Positions 25,580 to 38,391 of a stretch of 64,000 bases of DNA are shown here, one piece after another. The translations under genes and the position numbers were made by a program. The notes under the pieces were generated by a model that saw nothing but the letters and a program-made list of their open reading frames with translations, was not told where the DNA came from and made no database searches. Source of the stretch: Linum tenue (Eukaryota; Streptophyta; Magnoliopsida; Malpighiales; Linaceae); assembly GCA_946122785.1 (NCBI GenBank), contig CAMGYJ010000011.1, forward strand, positions 37,040,513-37,104,512. Direction: 5' to 3'. The first letter of the stretch is position 1, and each line of letters starts with the position of its first letter.

Positions 25580-26627
25580 GGGTGTGCCTATGGTGACATG
25601 CATGTCACGGTGACTTGCACTTTCCGGTCGACCTCAATTAGGATTCAGTCGACCTCATATAGGATCAGGTCGACCTCATTTAGGATTCGGTCGACCTCAT
25701 ATAGGATCAGGTCGACCTAATCTGTTGTTTCAGTGTAAAAACAGTTCATGGTGCCTACTTTGGAGATTCATATCATACAATTGGCTAGATGGAAATTGAA
25801 GACTAATGACTTGTTTTGAAGCTGGAGTGTCCCTATACATATTGAAGTGATTAAGAGCTCGATAGGAAGTCCAGAAGACCATTTTTTAACCTCGTCAAAA
25901 GACTATGCCAAAACTGGAAAACTGCCTGGAAATGGTTAAGTCTGGAAACGTGTTTGTGAAGCCTATTTTGGAGCTCAATTCGAGAAGCATGAATGCGAGT
26001 CGAGTCCAGGAGCCTCTACCACGTTAAATTAGGTATGTTTGTATACAAAGTTAAAGCATTGGATGAAAGATTGGATATATGTAAGGCTTCAAACAAAATG
26101 GTCGAAATTGCTACGAAGGCTGTTTTTCTGGTAGACTTCGAGCACAAGCAAGCTACCAGAAAAACATCCTTCGTAGCAACTTCGAGGCTTTTGTTTGAAG
26201 CTTTAAAGATATTCAATCTTTCATCCAATGCCTTTACTTTGTAGAAAAAAAATACTTAATTTAACGTGGAAGAGGCCTTTGGACTTGACTCGCATCCATG
26301 CTTCTCAAATTGAGCTCCAAAGTAGGCTTCACAAACACGTTCCCAGACTAAACCATTTTCAGGCAGTTTTCCAGTTTTGCATAGCCTTTTGATCAGGTCA
26401 AAAAATGGTCTTCTGGACTTTCTATTGAGTTTCCAAGTACTTTAATGTGTAGAGGGACACTTCAGCTTCAAAACAAGCCATTAATCTCCAATTTCCATAT
26501 AGCCAATTGTAAGATATGAATCTTCAAAATAGGCACCATGGAATGCTTTTACACTGAAACAACAGATTAGGTCGACCTAATCCTATATGAGGTCGACCGA
26601 AAAGTGCATGTCACCGTAGCAAAATCC
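25580..26627. mobile_element. Mutator-like foldback element, 1048 bp
   Basis: A 9-bp target duplication, TTATTTCTA (25571-25579 and 26628-26636), brackets the element. The two halves are inverted copies of about 500 bp meeting at GTTTTTCTGGTAG/CTACCAGAAAAAC around an 18-nt loop (26135-26152). The left arm has extra GGTCGACC minisatellite units. There is no transposase; overlapping open frames on both strands at the centre mirror each other because of the palindrome. Nine-base duplications and long inverted arms fit Mutator-type foldback elements. Confidence 0.85.
25627..25727. repeat. Minisatellite with GGTCGACC core in the left foldback arm
   Basis: Five units of the form GGTCGACCTCATATAGGAT or close variants follow each other at 20-23-bp spacing. 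The opposite arm has only two such sites, so the array expanded or contracted on one side. Confidence 0.8.
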
Positions 26628-26636
26628 TTATTTCTA

Positions 26637-27496
26637 TTGTCTGCATTTTATACGTATTCAATTATTAAAATGCGTTCATAACATCGAAGTGGTTCATATT
26701 CTTCTTTATTATATGTATACCTCTAACATATGATATGGTTGCTTCTATCCTACTTTGGGTATACCTTAGGGTAGTGCTATCCTGAGTAAGAAAACACTAT
26801 CTAGACCTCGAATTAACCGAATTTAGGGCATTATACTATAACCATAATCCTTGATGAGTGAACCCTAGGTCTTAGTTATTTAAATCGTAGAACCTAAACC
26901 CTAAGATTGCTCATGTAAATGGTTGCATATATCTTGATGAATCATAACCGTAGTTTTTTGTTTCTAATTAAATTGATCTTAGTGTATGAGATTTATAGAA
27001 CTAAGACCTAGATTTTAATTTTTAGGGCTTTGGGAATGGTACCATATGCCAAACGCTGGTTAATTCAAGGTCTGGATATAATTTTCATACTCAAGGTATG
27101 TCATACCGTCCATATATAAGCAGGCGTACATGTCGATTTTTACAATTTGGAGTACGAATCAATCAGAGTTTGGGCATGATACTATACTCTAACTTCTAAT
27201 GGGCAAACCCTAGTCCCTAATTCTCTAACCCGAGCCACAAGATTCATTTAATCTAAAAATAATAACCAATTGTTTTGATTCAGCGAAATATATTGAAGTG
27301 CAAATAACAAGTGTAAACACAGGCGTATAGCGTACGACAGGCGTACAACCGGTTTTACGATTTAGAGCACGAATTAATCGGAGTTTGGAGCTGATACTAA
27401 AGTAAGCTCCCGCTGGTTCAATTTAATATAAAAAAATAATTTACCGTTGAGATTGGTTGGAGCTCACTGAAGTAAACAAAATGTAATTAACAAGAG
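26637..27496. other. Intergenic DNA with a dispersed repeat
   Basis: No coding region. Sequences such as GGGCATGATACTATA with nearby TAGTCCCTAATTC (27170-27230) recur at about 40345-40395, beyond the CACTA and TIR insertions. The two stretches are probably copies of one older repeat. Confidence 0.4.
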
Positions 27497-28059
27497 TAAC
27501 ACTACAAAAAAGACTGGCAGATGTTACCAGAAGATTGGCGTCACAAAAGGCCTTTTCTCGTCACAATATGGTTATTTTGACGAAATACGGTCGTTGGTGG
27601 GTCGTGGGGTAAAGGTCCCTCGCTAATAGTTTAAATGTACTTGCGTCAGAAAATCATTCATTTGTGACAATTATTTTTTGTCATTATGCAAAATATCGTG
27701 ATCAGAAAAGAAATGTACTTAACGAAATTGTTTGACCAAATATATTTTTAAGGGATAAAATATTTTTTGTGAGGAGTACATTTTGTTAGATAAACTATAA
27801 TTGAGGAAAATGTGTTTGTTAGTAAATAAAAAATTCGTTAATAAAAAAATGACATTTTTTTCCGAAAATACCCTTTATACGTTTTGACCACAGTTGTTTG
27901 TCGTAAAAGAACATTTTTTGCAAGGGTTAATTATGTTCCTAAATTACCCCTGTGGTATTTATAATGAATATCTTGCGTCACTAAAAATTATTCCTAATAA
28001 TTGTAAATTTAGTTTCCAACGAGAAAATAAGGTCAGAAGAAAATATCGAATATTTGTGA

Positions 28060-28440
28060 TGCAAAAGTTTCGTAGGAAGAAACTACTTAATTTAGACCAA
28101 CTTTTGTGTTCATGTAACCAGATTGTTGCGTTAAAAATAGGATATTTGTCACACAAAATATACGTCGGCAGAAACATATTAAATCTAACCAAATTGTTGT
28201 GTTAAAAAAGAATATTTTTAACATAAAATATTCTTCGAAAGGAACATATTAAATCTAACCAAATTGTTGTGTTAAAAAATAATATTTGTAACACAAAATA
28301 TTCATCGGAAATGACTTACTAAAGCTAACCATTTTGTTGCATTACAAATAGAATACTTGCAACACAAAATATTCGTGGGAAGCAACTCGACAATTGTAAC
28401 CGAATTTCGTGCTACTGTAACCAAATTATATCGTTAGAAC
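28060..28440. repeat. Subterminal tandem repeats of the CACTA element, period about 70 bp
   Basis: AAATCTAACCAAATTGTTGT recurs at 28181 and 28251, with a variant at 28321 and weaker copies on both sides. Each unit also contains ACACAAAATATTCGTCGG-like sequence. Such arrays are binding sites for TNPA in this class. Confidence 0.75.
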
Positions 28441-28854
28441 TACAATTTTTTCCGATTTTGTAAATATTTTTACTATATATTATTAGTGATGAAAACTGAG
28501 AAATAATAATAATAAATTTTATTTTGTAGGTAATTTATTAAAAGCGTAAAAGAAATTAACCAATGCAATATATTAGCAAAAAATGAAACTTCTCCATAAA
28601 ATTAGGTGGCCTAACCACCAAAACTGTCTTAAACGGAGACCACCTTCAACACTTGTTCAAACATAAAACAAAACAACCAAACACTTAACAAAACAAAACA
28701 TAAACATAAACATAATCCGATTGAAAAATGGAACTTGCAAAGTTCCTAAGACTGCCTTCTTCCTAGCTGCAAACTTCCGATTGAAAATTGGAACTTGCAA
28801 AGTTCCTACTGCTGCCTTCTTCCAAGCGCTGCAAACTTAGTAATCATCATCATC

Positions 28855-30606
28855 ATCAGGGGGAGCTGTTCTCATCATCAATAGCATCCGCATCTTCATC
28901 ATTCACTTCCTCGTCTCCATCTTCATCTTCATCATTCACCCCCCTTGTCTCCAGCCTAAATTACAAAGTTAAATAGATTATGATAAGGTTCATACCATTA
29001 ATCATGCTCAACCAACTAAAAAAACAGCAACAAACACTTACCATTGAGGACTCTGCCAAAGTAACTCCTAGCCTCTTCAATGTATCCTCGACAATCTGAG
29101 GAATTCCATTCTTCACCTGCACTAGCTCTTCTTTCAGCATTCTTATCATCTCATCATTCTTCGCCTTCTCTTGCCTTCGGTCCTCTTCACACCTTTTGCT
29201 GCAGCCCTGACCGGAGGTAGGGCCAAAAACATCCACACCAGTTACCCCATAACCCATTCCCAACACACGTTTCCTAGGCTGTTTTCCTACAACCTCACCA
29301 TAAATCGCAAACTGGTTCACCTCTTCCCCTTGACTCAACTTCTCAGCTTCCTTATTCTTCAATTCAGCCTACACACATAGTAATTAATAACTAATACGCT
29401 GAGTTTAAATGATTTAAAAAAAGAAGAAGAAAGCTAAAATTACTTAACATGCAATGCACTTACATGTATGGTCTGAGCTTTTGGGGTGGTGAATTCACCA
29501 TTGCCCTTCTTCACATGGAACTTCTTGAATGTCTCTACATGATCTGGTTCTTTTCCCGTCTTCTTGATCTGCAAACACAAGAATAAAGCAGGAGTAGTGA
29601 GCTCACACTTCTGGACCTTGGCTTCGTTCTTATTAAATACAAGAGAACATATTGGGGTACCTGATCAAGCCTAAACTTCGCCATGGGAACTGATCCGCCA
29701 GTAGTAGTGAGCTCAGACTTCTCACGATTGGCTTTGTTCTTATCACTGGTGCTCTGCCGGAGTGTAAACATACATATGCAAATTAGATACAAACACAAAT
29801 AATCATAATACACAAGTTTAGACAGCATTAAATTACCTTCCAGTTTGGATCACTCCACTTGTTAACCATTTCCCTCCAAATATAAGCAGGGATTTCAGTA
29901 GGTGGATTGTTAATCCTTTCAGCAAGGGTAGGATATTGATTAAAGACTCGGTTGCGGAACCCATACATCCACTGGGAAAAGTTCCTCTTGATGTGTTCCT
30001 TGAGATGAACATTGAGTTCTTCTTCTGAAAGAGAGCATGTGAACCCAGATTCCTTGAAACGAGCAATCACGGTCTGCAAAGCAGAAGCAGGGTACTCCGA
30101 GAACTTAATCCATGGACCAATGATGCCCCTTTTGAAGATAGTAGTGAGTTCATGGGCAGCCTGTGGTGTGACGATCCTGAAAATACAAAATAACGTTCAT
30201 AAGGCCTCATTCTCAATGGAAATTACAGCTTGTCACGTAGAAGGGCAATATCATGATTTATTACCTGTTGTCATGTATCTCAAGGTGAAGGCCATCTCCA
30301 GGCTTCACCCCTATTCCAGGACCTCTGCCATTCTTCTTCTGAGCTGAAGAACCTCCCCCAGTAGAGTGAGCCCCCCTGGTTAAGGTTCACATCCTCTTCA
30401 AAAGCTAGGTCGTCATTCGGGGGCTGAACCTCTTCATTCTCCAACTCATTCAAATGTTCACCCTCCCTTGTTGCCTGCTGAGTTTCTGGCACGGTTTCAT
30501 TTTCCTGAGAAACCACTTCGACAGTCTCTAGAGGGGCTGACCTTCCTTGTTCCTCCACTGGCCTTTTGGATGGCTTTGACTTCCCAGCCTTTTTTGACCT
30601 TCCCAT
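28855..30606 (-). pseudogene. TNPA-like gene of the CACTA element (Ptta/En/Spm transposase family)
   Basis: Exons on the minus strand are about 30606-30265, 30176-29837, 29757-29664, 29571-29464, 29370-29041 and a last exon from 28963, mostly with GT..AG borders. The first exon has a lysine-rich start (MGRSKKAGKSKPSKR). Exon 2 has the family core (IVTPQAAHELTTIFKRG, IWREMVNKWSDPNWK). Exon 5 is a probable coiled coil (EEDRRQEKAKNDEMIRMLKE), and the tail is Asp/Glu-rich. The protein would bind subterminal repeats. Frame continuity into exon 2 seems to fail at a six-C run (30371-30376), where only the other frame reaches the splice donor in register, and a six-G run disturbs the last exon. These may be real frameshifts or read errors in homopolymers. 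Confidence 0.65.
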
Positions 30607-31324
30607 CTAGCTAGCACAAGCAGATCAATAAAGCTTTTCGTTCTGTGTTTTTGATTGCCTGAGGGGAGGGGTTCTGTGTATGTAAAAGTAATGTGTGAGG
30701 ACATTCGTTATAAATAGAAGACTCCTAATCAATCGAAGAATCGTAATAAATGTAAACTAGTTCGCTGAGTTGATTCTATGAATATGGTAAAGAATTGAAG
30801 GCCAAAACTCGGATGAATCAAGTAACGGGCAACTCACAATTATGACGAAAGTAAATGCATGTTGTAATTAATTCAATGAATCAAAACAAGTCCAGACGCT
30901 TCGTACCTCCCAGAAATGCAGCAGCCAATCCCGATAGCCTTCTCGCGTCTTGCGCCTCTCCATCTCATGATGGATTCTCCGCTGTCTCCTTCACTCAGTC
31001 TTAAAGCGGCGAGAGTTTCCATAGCGATTTCCATTCGAGGGAAGTCTGGGGAACTCAACCGATCGAAGGATGGAATAATTAGGGTTCGTAGTCTGAAATG
31101 AGAATGGAAAAGAGGCGAAATAGGAACTCAATAGATCGAAGGGGAGTTTTCCCTCTTTGACACCCACCTGTCGATGCTTATCATCATGCGTCGCCGTTTT
31201 TGTGTTAGAGTGTGGTGTGATTTTATTTTTTTAAACGCTGTTGTCTTTTGCAATTTAAACCAATTTTTTCGAATATAAGTGATTTAACCCTTTTTTTTTT
31301 TTGCGATTTAACCCAATGTAACAA

Positions 31325-31535
31325 TATAGATATTTTATCTCTAATATACATAATATTTTTTAGCTTTCAAGACTATAGATATTTTTTTATACATAATATT
31401 TTTTTATCTCTAATATACATAATATTTTTTAGCTTTCAAGACTATAGATATTTTTTTATATATAATATTTTTTTATCTCTGATATACATAATATTTTTTT
31501 TATGAATATAGATATTTTAGCTTTCAAGACTATAT
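31325..31535. repeat. AT-rich tandem repeat, about 68-bp unit
   Basis: Roughly three units containing TTTTTAGCTTTCAAGACTATAG and ATACATAATATTTTTTTATC lie between the TNPA-like and TNP2 genes of the CACTA element. Confidence 0.8.
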
Positions 31536-31652
31536 TCAAGACCAAATAACAATACCATAATGTATATGTTTAACAAAATCAAAATTGATAATGTATATAA
31601 AATAACAAGTTCGTAATGTAGGAAAGCAAAATTTAGAAGTCATATTACATGA

Positions 31653-34643
31653 TTAAAGATATTCTTCATAACCCATGCCACGCAAGTTTAAGTTAACATC
31701 GTCGTCCTCATCCTCGATAACTCGACCCCCATTAGTCATTTCGTCTTCTTGGTATGCTTGTTCTTCTAAAATTTCCTCGACATCCGCCACAATATAAAAA
31801 TTCCTCGGCCTTGTCTCAACCACCATGTCCCATTCCGGATCTCTGGCACACTGCACATAATACACTTGGGTTACCTGACTTGCCAAAACGAATGGTTCGT
31901 CCGTTGGTCGCCTTCGTCTTCGATGGAGGCTAATAACACCGTGGCCATCCCTCCTATAGCCTACGCCTTCTCGCGTGGTTTCATACCAATCACATTGGAA
32001 TAACACTACACGAAGGCCTTTGGTATATCGCAACTCTATGATATCTTCAATTACGCCATAGTAAGGAATACCCACACCTTCCTCACTTCGCACCATGACT
32101 CCACTATTTTGACTTGTTTTTCTAATCTCGTGATCTTGCGTGTGGAATCTAAATCCATTGATGCAATAGCCTGAGTAGTGCAACACTCGTTTGTCCGGCT
32201 CTCGAGACAAAGTCAACATAGAGGGATGCAAAGTTGCAACATTGTCATCAATCATTTTGGCCACCTGCATCATGAAGCAATTTTTTTTGTTGGCTTGTAC
32301 ACGAATATCATAATACGACAACACTTCAAAATTTTCGTGTCAAAATAGTAAATTACCTGAATAGCGAACCACTTTTGGAATTCTTCCCTGTGCACTCTCT
32401 CAACCATTCGCACACCGCGTCCAGCCAAAAATTCCTTATGTTGTCTACATATAGTATACATACATATGCAAATTCTTAAAATAATGATTATTGTAGCAAT
32501 ACGCACAGTATTGAAGAAGTATAAATTGTACGTACCTCCTAAAATCCTCGACTTTGTCACAGTTTTGCAAGACATAAAATGTTGCAGCCTTGAACAAATC
32601 ATCATTAAAATCCTTCATGACGAATGTACCAATAAAACGACCGACACTTGGCAAAATGGACAAATTATGTGGGTGAACGGTTCCCTCCGGAATACTATCA
32701 TCATTTCTTTCAGGACGATTAAATCGAGTTTCCACATCCGTCATGTATTGCGAGCAAAATGTAACGCACTCATCAATCACGTATGCTTCAGCAATAGATC
32801 CTTCTAGTCTTGCCTTGTTTCTAACCCAACCTTTCAATTTCTTCAAATACCTAGTTAAAAAAGTAGGAAATATTAATAATAAATCCTCTTCATCGGAAAG
32901 CGTAACACTTCAAAAACAATAAATTTTTAGACATGTTTCAAGAATTAGTAAAAAACAAAAAGAAAAAAAATTTGGACATGTTTCAAGAATTAGTAAAAAC
33001 GAAAAACAATAAATTATTAAATTTAATGAAATTCATACCTTTCCACTGGATACATCCAACGATATTGGACGGGTCCAGCAATTTTTGCTTCCCAAGGTAG
33101 ATGGATGGCCAAATGAATCATGATATCGAAGAATGCCGGGGGAAATACACTTTCCAACTTACAGAGGGTTGTGCCGATTTCAGAATCCATGGCTGATAAC
33201 TCTTTCAAACTTAGCTCCTTCGAACATATATTCTTGAAGAAATTGCTAAACTCAATTAAGGGGTCCGCTATAGCCTTCAGAAAGAAGTCCCTAGCTGCAA
33301 GAGGAATTAATCTTTCCAACATGATATGACAATCATGAGTTTTCATTCTTGAAATCTTCCCTTCCTGAACATTCACACAATTTCTCAAATAGGCAGAATA
33401 ACCATCTGAAACCTTTAACTTTGATATCCACTCGCAGAATTCCCTTCTCTGCGCTGGCAGCAAGCTATATAAAGCTCGAGGTAACACTGTTCTCCCATTC
33501 CTCTCTACAGGATGTAATTCCTTTCTTAATCCCATCTCCTGCAAATCTTTGCGGGCATTTAAACTATCCTTGGTTTTGCCTTCAATACTCATCATTGTAC
33601 CCAAAACACTGTCACACACGTTCTTCTCAATATGCATGACATCTAAATTGTGGCTTAACTTAAGTGAACTCCAATATGGCAATTCAAAGAAAATGGAATT
33701 TTTTTCCAATTATGTTCTTTACCAAATCCATCGATCTTTTTACCCTTTCCTTTGATCCCAAACACAATTTGATCGAATGAGTGGATCTGATTTGATACCT
33801 CGAGTGATGACAATTGCCTTGGGAAAATACCGTATAATTTTGCACGGAATTTTCTTATCTCTGCCCTTCTTATCCTTATAAACATTCTTCCACCTTGATT
33901 TTTTGCACGTGGGGCAAGATGTCGCATCTGCCAGCCGGCGTAGTACAGGACGCAATTGTCCTCACATGCATCTATTTCTTCGTAGTGTAACTCAAGAGCT
34001 TTCATAAGCTGCTTTGCTTCATAGTAATTCTTCGGAAGTGATTGCGCCATAGGAAATACAGCCCGGATATACTTGACCAACTGGGTAAATGAATTGTTAC
34101 TCCAGTTATTCTCCCACTTGATTTTCCTAAGCTTGTGACGAATGACAATCTTGACACATTCGAAGCACATCCCTCGTACAACGGTGATTGGGCCTCTCCG
34201 AAAAGTTTGTACAAATTTTGAGCTTGGGCATTAGGTTCTTCCGGATTCGCTAATGGAGCCATGAGGTCGTTCAGAACACCAAGCATATCATCTTCGCCCA
34301 TATCGTTATCTTCACCCATATCGCCATCATCTCCATTGTCTATTTCCATGTTATCATCACCCAATTCTGGACCATCATCGTCATCTTCTTCATCTTCGTC
34401 GACCTCGCCATGGTAAATCCATTTAGTGTAGTCGGTTCTCATTCCTTTATAAAGAAGATTTCCTTCTACCTGGTTCACTGTCATTCTACGCACATTACCA
34501 CATTCCACGCAAGGACACCTTATTAGACCATCATCGTCTTTAACATGGTCTGTTGCGTACTTCGCGAATTTCTCCACTCCCGCAATGTACTGTGTGCATG
34601 CCCGATTCTTCAATTGTATCCAAGCTTTGTCGATAGGTTCCAT
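31653..34643 (-). pseudogene. TNP2-type CACTA transposase, central block deleted
   Basis: Translation starts at ATG 34643 (MEPIDKAWIQLKNRACTQYI) just after a 5' intron acceptor. Domains in order: transposase-associated domain (about 34643-34430), an acidic linker, the TNP2 N-terminal part to KIPCKIIRYFP (about 33840), then directly the late motif HNWKKNSIFFELPYW (about 33710), DVMHIEKNVCDSVLG, DUF4218 (to about 33030) and, after introns, a DUF4216 region ending in EDEDDDVNLNL. Known TNP2 proteins have a long stretch between the RYFP and ELPYW motifs that contains catalytic acidic residues; here it is missing. At least four frame changes (near 34165, 33930, 33830 and 33700) also break the gene. 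Confidence 0.82.
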
Positions 34644-35060
34644 ACCTATAGATATATGTAGGAAATTTATGTTATTAGACAATATTACAAAAAAGTAAAA
34701 CTAACTTAATTATTCAGGTAAATTAAATTGTCGATGTAGAAATAAAAATAATCCAAATTAAATCAAATGTTTATACCTTCACTAAGCTTTCATATATTAA
34801 ACAAAGAAACAAATTGTTAATTACATTCAATATAATTTTAATTGATGTACAACTAGGAAACTTAACTACTTCCACTTTAATCCGTGTAATCACATTCAAA
34901 CAAATACTAAATTAATAGTACCCAATAAAATAATAAATTAATAAAGATAATAGCGTTTGGGAAAAAAAAAGTTAAGTGCTGCGTACAACTACATACAATA
35001 TAGACACAAAAAAAAAAGTTAAGCTGGAAAAAAATAATTAAACAGATTCATACAAAAAAA

Positions 35061-35340
35061 ACCAAAGACGTGGTCGTTTTGAAGAGCGGAGGAACTGGTT
35101 ACCTTCCGTCCTTAAACCGCAGCCGCGCCGATCGCCGGACCTACTCTTCCCTCGTGTCGTTCCAGGCGTATTCTCAATCGGCGGTGAAGTTTGGCGGTGG
35201 GAAAACGCAACTCCGAATCGTTTTCTTTACTCTTTCAGATTGGGAAAACTACATAATCATAATCCGTTTGTTCTTACTGGGATTTCATAGTGGTTTATGG
35301 CGAATTTGGGTAATGGTGGATTGATTTCTTCTTCCCCTTT
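35061..35340. promoter_or_regulatory. GC-richer upstream segment of the TNP2 gene
   Basis: A locally GC-rich stretch lies about 400-700 bp upstream of the TNP2 start. It may be the promoter and 5' leader, or captured host sequence; no protein is recognised in it. Confidence 0.3.
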
Positions 35341-35598
35341 AACCCTTTTGCCGCACTTAAGAGAAACTAATCGGATGAACATACTCCATTCATTGAACCA
35401 GTTTTGATGCCATTGTATCGTTCCCTTTTCCTGTAATTTCGGAATTAAATGGTCTGCAGGGGAAGAACCAGCCTTCGTTTATTGCATGGGAGGAAGAACA
35501 TTGAACTGATCTGCAAAAGACAGAGAGTTCTCTGCAGTTATGATTCTGTTACACGATAATTAGATACAAAAAATTAAAAAATGTACATAAATTGTGTG

Positions 35599-35653
35599 TA
35601 GTGTAACTGGTTAGGAAGCTCCTTTGCAAACATGTGGTTCTGGGTTCGAGTTT
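35599..35653 (+). repeat. tRNA-like head of a possible SINE
   Basis: TAGTGTAACTGG (35599-35610) fits the A-box consensus of tRNA-type RNA polymerase III promoters. GGTTCGAGTTT (35643-35653) is close to a B-box, at a spacing normal for tRNAs. No complete cloverleaf, tail or target duplication was confirmed. Confidence 0.4.
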
Positions 35654-37660
35654 CATCAATGACTTATTTCTTAAAGTTGTTTTTCATTATGAAATCCACT
35701 AAGCTACTGTTTCGGAAAACAATATTTCTGACCAATTATTTCCAACAAATCCATTTTCACAGTCGTAAAAAGCAACCTAAGGGTAAAAAGGGTACATTTC
35801 AAAAACATGTTTCCCACGACATCATAATTCGTCAGTAATGTTTGACTTTTGACGATTTTTTTTAATATTATTGACGAATACAAGTTTTCTCACTAATATT
35901 GTTTTTTTCCCGCAAGTTTTTCAAACCAACTATTCATTAACGATGGAAAATATGTGGTCATTAAGATGGGTCGGGCAGCTACATGTAGTGTGCATTTGTT
36001 CCAACCATCTTTTATTGACAACCGTATTATCATCGTCGAAAAAAATAATGATTTTTATGAGAAGTTACTAAAATCCTCGCAAATAAAACTATACCGAACA
36101 ATTCTTTACTGAGTAAATGTTTTTGCGTCGCAAAAATGTTATGGACCATATGTCATTTTTTTGGGCGTCACAAACAATGATTATTTCTGACGGTTTGCTT
36201 AGGACAGTTAGTAATGTTATAAATTATTGACAAAAATAATATCGTCAATAAAATGACACTACCTTCCTCATAGATGTGAAATTCACCTTTACTGAGGAAG
36301 TGTTTTAACATTTCTGATGAATTTAGCTATTGGTCGGAAATAACATAAGTTTTTATGATACAAAGATAGTTTTGTCACAAAAACAGTTATTTCCAATGAA
36401 AAAACAGTGTTGTCAGAAGGTTTTGGTCACTTCTGCCAGTCTTTTTTGTAGTGTAAGCTCGTATCGCTGGTATAGGTGTCAATCGGGCGGGTTCGGGCTG
36501 GGTTCAATCAGGTTCGGTTTCAAATGGGTTGCGGGTTAGTCGGGTTGAGGGTTCATCGGGTTCTGGTTCATCGGGTTCGGGTTCAAACGGGTTGCAGGTT
36601 CATCGGGTTCGTGTTCAATTGGGTTGCGAGCAAATTGGGTTTTGGGTCGGGCGAGTTGAGGGCGGATCGAGTTGCGGGTTGTTCGGGTCAGCGCATCGAG
36701 TAACTTACTCATTACTCGTTACCAACTTGCATATTTTATTACACTAATTTAAAATATTTTTCTCAACTTTTTAAACAATTTTTTTTTACCTCGTATATAT
36801 ATATATATATATACTTAATTAAAAAAAAACTAGTCAAAATGTTGAATCAATTTGTATGACTTGCAAACTTGTTATGTAATTAATCATAATTGGTAAAGAA
36901 CACTAGCTAATAGTAATGTTGATATCAACATTCGCAACCATAAGACACCATTAATTGTCTATTTGATATTTTAATATTATTTCAGTAGTAATTGGATTAA
37001 AGTATCTCGTTTAGTATAACCATGCAAATCTGGCATTTGGTGTGTGGTATTTGGCAAAATCAGAGTGATAAAATGAGTTATTTCAAAATAACTCTTTGCC
37101 CAAATAACTTCAGTAAACTGTTGTCAAACAAGTTATTTGTAAAATTGTTCGAATTATCCTAAAAATTGAACCATTAAAAATTAACTATCAAATTTAGTAA
37201 ATTATTGTGACTTCAATCATAACTTACTCAATAACATATATCCTATACACTTAGCCTTACCCTCAATCGACAATATTAAGTTAGTGTATGTTGTTGATCG
37301 TATACTCTAAACCATAAATACATTATACACTAACCACATACCCTATACCCTAACCATATATCCTTATGAGTTCTGATTTTGCTAGTATAGTTAATTTAAA
37401 TGTGAAATTCATACTTTGATTTTTAAAACACAGATGAAAAGGTAATATTTGCTAATTGCTATACCCTAACCATATACTTTATACCCTAAACAACGAACCG
37501 TCAAAGATTACTTATCAAGTTTAGTATAATTGTTGGCTCATATTCACCCGCCCATAAATTTTCCATTCCAAAGTTCTCACCCAAACCTCCTTCTCATTTC
37601 CCATTCCAAAGTGACCCGCAAGGCCGCAACCCGATTAACCAAAAATTTCAAACCCTCAAC

Positions 37661-38391
37661 TAGGGATGGCAATGGGTCGGGTTGGGTCGGGTTTTGCCAA
37701 ACCCAAACCAAAACCCATGGGTTTATCATTGAAAAAAACCCGGGGTAAAACCCACTGGGTTTGAAAAACTCAAACCCAACCCAACCCGTTGGGTATCCGC
37801 GGGTTCATGGGTACCCACGGGTTTTGTCGTAAAAAATTTACAATTACAAGTTCTTATCAAAATTAAAGTCAAATATCAATCTCTCAATACAAATTATCCA
37901 TATATAAAACACCAAATTAGAAAATTCAAGCAAATCACAAATTAACTATACAAATTATTCAACACCAATCTAGAAAACTTTTTGTCAAAAAAAAAAATCT
38001 AGAAAACTTAAGAAAATTGAAGCAAATCACAAATTATCCATAAATAACATGTTTAATTGAAAACTTCTTCCTTTCAATTAAGTTTCTTTACTCTCCACTC
38101 CATAACATCAACTTAATTCTACACAATTAAAAAGGAAAAATTAAACATGTCTCCACAAATATAAATAAGATTAGTTGTTTAGAATATTAAATATACCGAA
38201 AAAATTAATTATATGAGTGGGCGGGTACCCACGGGCCGGGTTTACCTAAACCCAAACCCAACCCAACCCGGTGAATAGTGAACGGGTTTAAACCCAAACC
38301 CGGCCCAAAACCCGTCAACACGGATTTTACCCGCGTTGACCGGGTTGGGTCGGGTGGGTACCCATGGGTTCGGGTTTTGTTGCCATCCCTA
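37661..38391. mobile_element. hAT-type non-autonomous element, 731 bp, nested
   Basis: The ends are TAGGGATGGCAATGGGTCGG and, inverted, TTGCCATCCCTA. The flanking 8-mers CCCTCAAC (37653-37660) and CCATCAAC (38392-38399) differ at one base. Subterminal GGGTTGGGTCGGG and CCCAAACCCAACCC words alternate. No coding sequence is present. Confidence 0.87.

Larger units (their letters stand above)
27500..36453 (-). mobile_element. CACTA (En/Spm-type) transposon, full length
   Basis: Both ends carry the inverted repeat CACTACAAAAAAGACTGGCA (27500 onward; reverse complement ending 36453). They are flanked by the 3-bp target duplication TAA (27497-27499 and 36454-36456). Inside, on the minus strand, are a TNP2-type transposase gene and a second TNPA-like gene, the usual pair. 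Subterminal tandem repeats are present on the left. The TNP2 gene is broken and lacks its central block, so the element is probably immobile unless helped in trans. Confidence 0.93.

Noticed and set aside
26880..26910. Telomere-like CCCTAA words
   Set aside because: Only one or two units occur in unique sequence, so there is no array.
28060..28440. CRISPR-like regular repeats
   Set aside because: The 70-bp units are degenerate, have no unique spacers, and lie at the end of a CACTA element in plant DNA.
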